A stretch of DNA of 64,000 nt from Promicromonospora sp. Populi (GTDB lineage Bacteria; Actinomycetota; Actinomycetes; Actinomycetales; Cellulomonadaceae). The DNA lies in assembly GCF_041081105.1 (NCBI RefSeq), contig NZ_CP163528.1:3596001-3660000 (forward strand), read 5' to 3'. Below, piece by piece: positions 59,605 through 64,000 of this stretch (the stretch's first letter is position 1; the number at the start of each line of letters is the position of its first letter). The position numbers and the translations under genes were made by a program. The notes beneath the pieces were generated by a model. The model was not told where the DNA came from. It did not search any database and saw nothing but the letters and a program-made list of their open reading frames with translations.

Positions 59605-59633
59605 AAGGCCCCAGCTCTTAGAGCCGGGGCCTT
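59605..59633 (+). terminator. Hairpin after tRNA-Leu
   Basis: AAGGCCCC-A-GCTC pairs with GAGC-C-GGGGCCTT with one mismatch and a 3-base loop, followed by CGTC. Confidence 0.75.
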
Positions 59634-59645
59634 CGTCATGCCCAT

Positions 59646-59682
59646 ACCCATGCCGGGACGCGGACGGCGCCCCGGCATGGGT
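59646..59682 (-). terminator. Hairpin after the secreted repeat-protein gene
   Basis: Perfect 12-bp stem ACCCATGCCGGG / CCCGGCATGGGT in the gap between tRNA-Leu and the minus-strand gene ending at 59730. Confidence 0.65.
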
Positions 59683-59729
59683 ACTTCTCCCCAGAAATCC
59701 AGCCGGCAAATCCGGGATTGCCCCGCGAA

Positions 59730-62480
59730 TCAGCGGATCGTCGTCGTCCGGACGCTCGTCACCGACTTGGTCGTGTAGCCGGTCCGGGAGCCGGTCACCG
59801 TGACCGTGAGGTGCTTGCCCCGGGCCCGCGACGGGATGACGAACCGGTTGCTCGCCCGCGTCGCGATGGTCACGCCGTCGGCCTTCCATACGTAGGTGTC
59901 CGACGACGGTGCCGGCGACCACGACCCACGACTGGCCGTCAGCGTCGACCCGACCCGCAGCGTCCCCGTGATCTTCGGCCGCGGCGCCGTGAAGGTCCCG
60001 GCCGCGACCGTAGTGGTCGACGCGCTGACCACGGACTTCGTCGTGTACCCGGTCCGGGAGCCGGTGACCGTGACCGTCAACCGCTTTCCCCTGGCGGATG
60101 CCGGCACCACGAACGTGTTCGTGGTGCGTGTCGAGATGGTGGCCCCGTTCGCCTTCCACACGTACTTGACCGACGACGGCGCCGGAGACCACGTCCCGCG
60201 GCTCACCGTCAGCGTCTTGCCGACCTTCACCGTGCCGGAGACCTTCGGCTGCGGGGCGGTGAACGTCCCGGGCGCGACGGTGGCGGTGGGGGCACTGGTC
60301 CTCGACGCTGTTGCGTAGTGCGTCCGATCACCGGTCACGGTGGCCGTGATCTTCTTGCCCACGGCCGATGCGGGGACGGTGAACGTGCTTGACGTCGCAC
60401 TCGTGACGGCAGCGCCGTCGACCTGCCAGGTGTAGCTGTAGCTGGTGGGCGTGGGCGACCAGGTGCCTGGTACCGCAGTCAATATCGAGCCGACCTTGGT
60501 GGTTCCGGTGATCGTCGGCGTCGCCATGGTGAATCGGCCCGGCTGCACCGTGACCGTCTGCTCCCGGGCGGACGGCAAGGCCCCGAAGCCGCCCTCGTAC
60601 TCGAAGCGGTAGAGGTAGGTACCGGGTACGAGCTCCGACCAGATGCCCATGGCCCCGGTGCCGCCCTCGAGATCCGTGTCCGACGCGAACTGCCCGTCGA
60701 TCAGCAGGCGCACCCTCCCCTGTGCAGTGAGCTCCTCGGCGCCGACAGTGACCGGGATGGTGTCGGGCATCTCGTCGTAGTGCCAGGTCGTCGGCAGATC
60801 GACCTCCAGGGTGCTCACCGCCGGCGGCTGCACGACGACGCTGCCGGACCACTCCGCGGAGTCGACCGAGCCCCACCCCATGTAGTCGTACTTCACGGTC
60901 CAGGTTCCCTCCTGGAGGTTCAGGTCGTTGACGCAGTTTGGCGGCGCGAACCCACCGCTTCTGTTCTTGGTCGGGTCCTCCGCCACGCCCATCCCGAACC
61001 CGTGGCCCCAGACGGGGGAGCCGTCGTCCGACACCACGTCGAAGCAGAGCGTGCCCTGATGTGCGGTCTGACGCCAGGTCGTGGGGCCGGACGTCACGAT
61101 GCTGACGGGGCTCGGCTCGGCCACGACGGCCGAGGCCGTGGCCGTGGTGGTCACGAACGGCGACCTGTTGAACGTCACCGACACGTTCCAGGTCCCGACC
61201 CCTTCGCCCTGCTGCAGGTTCGGATCGAGGAAGAGCCGGATGTCTCCGCCGAGCACCGTCTTGTCGGGCAGCCGGTGGTCGATGCCCTCCGGACCGACCG
61301 CTTTGAGCGAGACGTGCCCGAACGCAGGAGTGCCGTCCGCGGTGCGGGCCGTTACGTCGACGGTCAGCTTGTCCGTGACACGGAGCGGCCGGTCGGCCGG
61401 TTCGGCAACGTCCGCCGCGACCTCGACCGGGATCGGGTCGCCGACCATGATCGCCCAGCGATGGGTGTTGCGGTCCCCGTTCTCGACGGCGGAGTACACG
61501 GCACGTTCGGTCGGCAGCGCAGGGAGCCTGGCCGCCTCGCCGCTCAGCCCCCAGCGGAGGAGCGACCCGTCGTCCAGGACGGCTGCGCCCTGTCCCTGGC
61601 GCATCGCGGCGAGTGAGACGACCGAGCGTCCCTCTGGCACCGCGGGCGGCTGAGCGCCAAGAACCGCCACGATCCGACCGTCCGACGTGGCGGCGAGGAT
61701 CTCTTCGGAGGACCGGTCCACGCCGACGAAGCGGGTCCCCGTGCTCGGCTGTCGGACGACGGCGCTGCCGGACGTCGTGCAGTAGACGAGGGCGCCGTCG
61801 GAGCGCACCGCCGCCCACACGGCATAGTCCGCGACGCTGCTGACCGCCGTGTATCGCAGTCCGGCGGGCGGCCGGCGAGCGGCGGCGCAGCTGGCGCTGG
61901 CATCGAACGGCGCGATGATGCCGTCGGACCTCAGCGCGTCGTACCCGGACACTGCCGTGTAGACCGCCCCGGCGGGTGTCGTGAGAGCGATGTTCCCGCC
62001 CGTGTCGACGACCACGCCGTCAGACCGGAGAAGGTGTCCAGAGCTCGCCGATATCGCCGTGTACACCGTCCCTGAAGGCGGTGCTTCCGGGCTGAGTCCG
62101 CCGGCCGAGTCCCAGCCGTCTACCAGTCCGTCGCTCCGCAGCACCAGCAGGTCGCCGCCGTGCGAGGAGACCGCCGTTGCGAGGACGCCGTCGGGCAGCG
62201 CTTCCGGAACGGTGTCCATGGCGGGCTGGTACGCCCACGCCCGTTCGCCCCACATCACCACCTGCCCACCGTGCGGGCTCGGCATCCCCTCCTGGACGAA
62301 GGTGGGGTCGAGGGACTCAGCGGCCACCGTAGCCACCACGTTCGACGGCACGGGCGCGGCCTGTGCAGGTGTGGCCACTACGGTCGTCGCGGCGAGCCCG
62401 AGCACCAGCCCGGAGGCGACCGCCGATGCACAAGCCCGTCTGGCCGAGGGAAGGAACCGCCGAAAGTCTGAGGTCGGCAT
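59730..62480 (-). CDS. Secreted beta-propeller-like protein with three C-terminal Ig-like repeats
   Basis: 916 residues from ATG 62480 (GGAG upstream), choosing the signal-peptide start. A signal peptide (CASAVASGLVLGLAATTVVA) is followed by about 300 residues of short repeats of the pattern VYTAVSxxxxxxVLRSDG, as in RCC1/BNR-like propellers. Then come beta-rich domains of unknown type and three tandem domains of about 90 residues with GTWSPAPSSxxYxW and GKxLTVTVTGSRTGYTTKS, the Ig-like repeats often seen in actinobacterial secreted proteins. No LPxTG motif, so released or noncovalently bound. Not part of the conserved origin block. Confidence 0.78.
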   Translation of the reverse strand: MPTSDFRRFLPSARRACASAVASGLVLGLAATTVVATPAQAAPVPSNVVATVAAESLDPTFVQEGMPSPHGGQVVMWGERAWAYQPAMDTVPEALPDGVLATAVSSHGGDLLVLRSDGLVDGWDSAGGLSPEAPPSGTVYTAISASSGHLLRSDGVVVDTGGNIALTTPAGAVYTAVSGYDALRSDGIIAPFDASASCAAARRPPAGLRYTAVSSVADYAVWAAVRSDGALVYCTTSGSAVVRQPSTGTRFVGVDRSSEEILAATSDGRIVAVLGAQPPAVPEGRSVVSLAAMRQGQGAAVLDDGSLLRWGLSGEAARLPALPTERAVYSAVENGDRNTHRWAIMVGDPIPVEVAADVAEPADRPLRVTDKLTVDVTARTADGTPAFGHVSLKAVGPEGIDHRLPDKTVLGGDIRLFLDPNLQQGEGVGTWNVSVTFNRSPFVTTTATASAVVAEPSPVSIVTSGPTTWRQTAHQGTLCFDVVSDDGSPVWGHGFGMGVAEDPTKNRSGGFAPPNCVNDLNLQEGTWTVKYDYMGWGSVDSAEWSGSVVVQPPAVSTLEVDLPTTWHYDEMPDTIPVTVGAEELTAQGRVRLLIDGQFASDTDLEGGTGAMGIWSELVPGTYLYRFEYEGGFGALPSAREQTVTVQPGRFTMATPTITGTTKVGSILTAVPGTWSPTPTSYSYTWQVDGAAVTSATSSTFTVPASAVGKKITATVTGDRTHYATASRTSAPTATVAPGTFTAPQPKVSGTVKVGKTLTVSRGTWSPAPSSVKYVWKANGATISTRTTNTFVVPASARGKRLTVTVTGSRTGYTTKSVVSASTTTVAAGTFTAPRPKITGTLRVGSTLTASRGSWSPAPSSDTYVWKADGVTIATRASNRFVIPSRARGKHLTVTVTGSRTGYTTKSVTSVRTTTIR
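59733..60535 (-). repeat. Three tandem Ig-like repeat units
   Basis: Three units of about 90 codons each, the second and third nearly identical in long stretches (SRTGYTTKSV, WSPAPSS), the first more divergent. They point to recent duplication inside the gene. Confidence 0.75.
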
Positions 62481-62643
62481 CGGGCGCTCCAGCAGAAGAG
62501 GCGCATGGTCAATGCGCGGGACGACAAGTCGAGTGACTCTATTCGGTCCCGTCCCCGCGATATCGCCTAAATCGGGCGCCTCGCGTTTCTTCACCCGGCG
62601 TCGTGTGGTCATGCCCGGTGGCGTCGGCAGGTTCGACGGCGGC

Positions 62644-63942
62644 TCAGCCTGGACGGAAGATCTCCAGCCGCGTGGGCGGGTCTTCGGCGGAGACCCGGCC
62701 CGGCGGATAGCGGCTGTCCACCCCCGGGGTCACCGAGCCCAGCACGCTCGGGTGTCGTGCGCCTGTGGCGCCTGGTAGCACGCCGGGCAGGCCAAACCAG
62801 GTGTGCCAGCCCAGCACCGCGAACGCCAGGGCCTCCTTGGCCTGGCTCGGCACGCCCAGCTCGTCCGAGGTCTGGACGGCGACACCCGGCAGCTCCTCTC
62901 GCAGGGCCACCATCAGCACCGGGTTGCGCGTACCCCCGCCGGACGCGACGACCTCGGTGGCGGTGTGCCGCACGGCGTCGGCCACCGTGCGGGCGGTGAG
63001 CGCGACGAGCGTGGCGAGCAGGTCCTCCGCCGTGGGTGGCGTCGGTCCGAGGCGGTCCAGCAGGTAGGCCAGATGGAAGAGCTCCTTGCCGGTCGACTTC
63101 GGTGCGGGGCGTGCGTAGTAGGGCTCGTCGAGCAGGCGGTCCAAGAGGTCGGGGAGCACGCGCCCGCGAGCGGCGAGGGCGCCGTCGGCGTCGAAGGCCA
63201 GGCGACCACCGGTGACGTGCCGCGTGGCGGCGTCGAGCAGCGCACAGGCCGGGCCGGTGTCGAAGGCGAGCGGCGCGGACTCACGCTTGGGCGTCGCGCC
63301 GGCTGCCCGCGCCCGCCCGTCCGACTGGTCGGACGACGGCCCGACCGCCCCAGGCAGGACCGTCACGTTCGCGATCCCGCCCAGGTTCAGCGCGACGGCG
63401 GTGCCCGGCCGCCCGGCGAGCCACAGCGCGTCGAAGAGGCCGACCAGGGGAGCGCCCTGCCCGCCGGCGGCGACGTCGCGGGTGCGGACGCCCGAGACGA
63501 CCGGCAGCCCTGTCGCCTCGGCGATCCACGCGGGCTCGCCGAGCTGCAGGGTGCCGCGAACGGAACCCCCGCCCCGCGAGGTCCTCGCTTCGCTGTGGTA
63601 CTGCGCGGTGACCCCGAGATCGGCTCCGCCGTCGGACACCCAGTGGAAAACCGTCTGGCCGTGCGAGACGACGAGGTCGGCACGACCGCCGCAGAGCTCT
63701 GCCACGGCGCGCGCGGCGATCTCCGCGAAAGCCTGTCCGATTCCCGTGTCGAGCCGGCACACGGCCGCCATCGTGGTCGCGGCCGGCGGAAGGGCCGCCA
63801 CGAGCTCGGCCCGGAGCGCCGCCGGGTAGGGGACGGAGAGGTGTCCGAGCGGCGTCAGCACCAGCGTGTCGTCGGCGTGGCGGAGCTCGCACGCGGCGGC
63901 GTCGACGGCGTCGTGGGACGTGCCGGACATCAGGCCGACCAC
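62644..63942 (-). CDS. anmK: Anhydro-N-acetylmuramic acid kinase
   Basis: 432 residues as drawn from GTG 63942. The ATP-binding start VGLMSGTSHDAVDAA, the VSHGQTVFHW segment, NLGGIANVTVLP, FDTGPACALLDA and SGGGTRNPVLM are the AnmK family pattern. It phosphorylates anhMurNAc recovered from wall turnover to MurNAc-6-phosphate. The reading frame stays open to the end of the window, with LRVVGLMSGTS suggesting a start slightly upstream, so the true start is uncertain and may lie beyond the edge. Confidence 0.9.
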   Translation of the reverse strand: MVGLMSGTSHDAVDAAACELRHADDTLVLTPLGHLSVPYPAALRAELVAALPPAATTMAAVCRLDTGIGQAFAEIAARAVAELCGGRADLVVSHGQTVFHWVSDGGADLGVTAQYHSEARTSRGGGSVRGTLQLGEPAWIAEATGLPVVSGVRTRDVAAGGQGAPLVGLFDALWLAGRPGTAVALNLGGIANVTVLPGAVGPSSDQSDGRARAAGATPKRESAPLAFDTGPACALLDAATRHVTGGRLAFDADGALAARGRVLPDLLDRLLDEPYYARPAPKSTGKELFHLAYLLDRLGPTPPTAEDLLATLVALTARTVADAVRHTATEVVASGGGTRNPVLMVALREELPGVAVQTSDELGVPSQAKEALAFAVLGWHTWFGLPGVLPGATGARHPSVLGSVTPGVDSRYPPGRVSAEDPPTRLEIFRPG

Positions 63943-64000
63943 CCGCAGCGGAGCCTGCTGATACGCAGGAGATCGCTGTTTTTTATGGATCGGATCCCCC

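Overview
This window is high-GC actinobacterial chromosome and contains the replication origin. From about 8.4 kb to 59.3 kb the gene order matches the conserved actinobacterial origin block known from Mycobacterium tuberculosis: cca, Nudix hydrolase, DUF6049, murJ, pseudokinase, trxB, trxA ... parB, parA, rsmG, jag, yidC, yidD, rnpA, rpmH, dnaA, oriC, dnaN, gnd, recF, dciA, gyrB, gyrA, DUF3566, tRNA-Ile, tRNA-Ala, ppiA, rhomboid, crgA, DUF881, class E sortase, pabA, pknB, pknA, pbpA, rodA, pstP, fhaB, fhaA, tRNA-Leu. The DLW-39 gene, gnd between dnaN and recF, and an aminotransferase and Ddl-like gene in the place where M. tuberculosis has cwlM suggest a Micrococcales member (Cellulomonadaceae or Promicromonosporaceae type). 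That placement is inference from gene order only.

Layout. 1-4435: end of a type IV secretion/conjugation operon (VirB4-like ATPase, TrbL/VirB6-like channel protein, small membrane protein, peptidoglycan hydrolase), all translationally coupled. 4.6-8.4 kb: accessory genes (MFS exporter, SUKH-domain protein, PRPP synthetase paralogue). 8.4-21 kb: tRNA maturation, cell-wall lipid II flipping and thioredoxin genes, then an aminotransferase and an ATP-grasp ligase. 21-29 kb: parB, parA and the minus-strand ribosome/membrane-insertion genes, carrying a dense parS cluster. 29.2-31.7 kb: dnaA and oriC. 31.7-43.4 kb: plus-strand replication genes and gyrase. 43.5-49.6 kb: tRNAs, small proteins, cyclophilin, rhomboid, division regulator CrgA, sortase. 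49.7-59.3 kb: the minus-strand Ser/Thr kinase, phosphatase, FHA and SEDS/PBP operon controlling growth and division. 59.5-64 kb: tRNA-Leu, a large secreted repeat protein and anmK.

How the parts fit: DnaA acts at oriC, ParB loads at the parS sites beside it and works with ParA. PknA/PknB and PstP set phosphorylation of wall-synthesis proteins. FhaA is known in M. tuberculosis to bind the phosphorylated MurJ-associated pseudokinase, and both partners are encoded here.

Main points for a second look: a probable one-base frameshift at the end of the dciA-like gene; an unusually long acidic N-terminal extension in ParA; nine parS-like sites, several inside coding sequence; a small secreted protein with a metallopeptidase-like H-x6-D pattern inside the parS cluster; a SigR/SigH-type promoter before trxB; a LAATG wall-anchor protein together with a class E sortase; and duplicated sequence at the end of gyrB.
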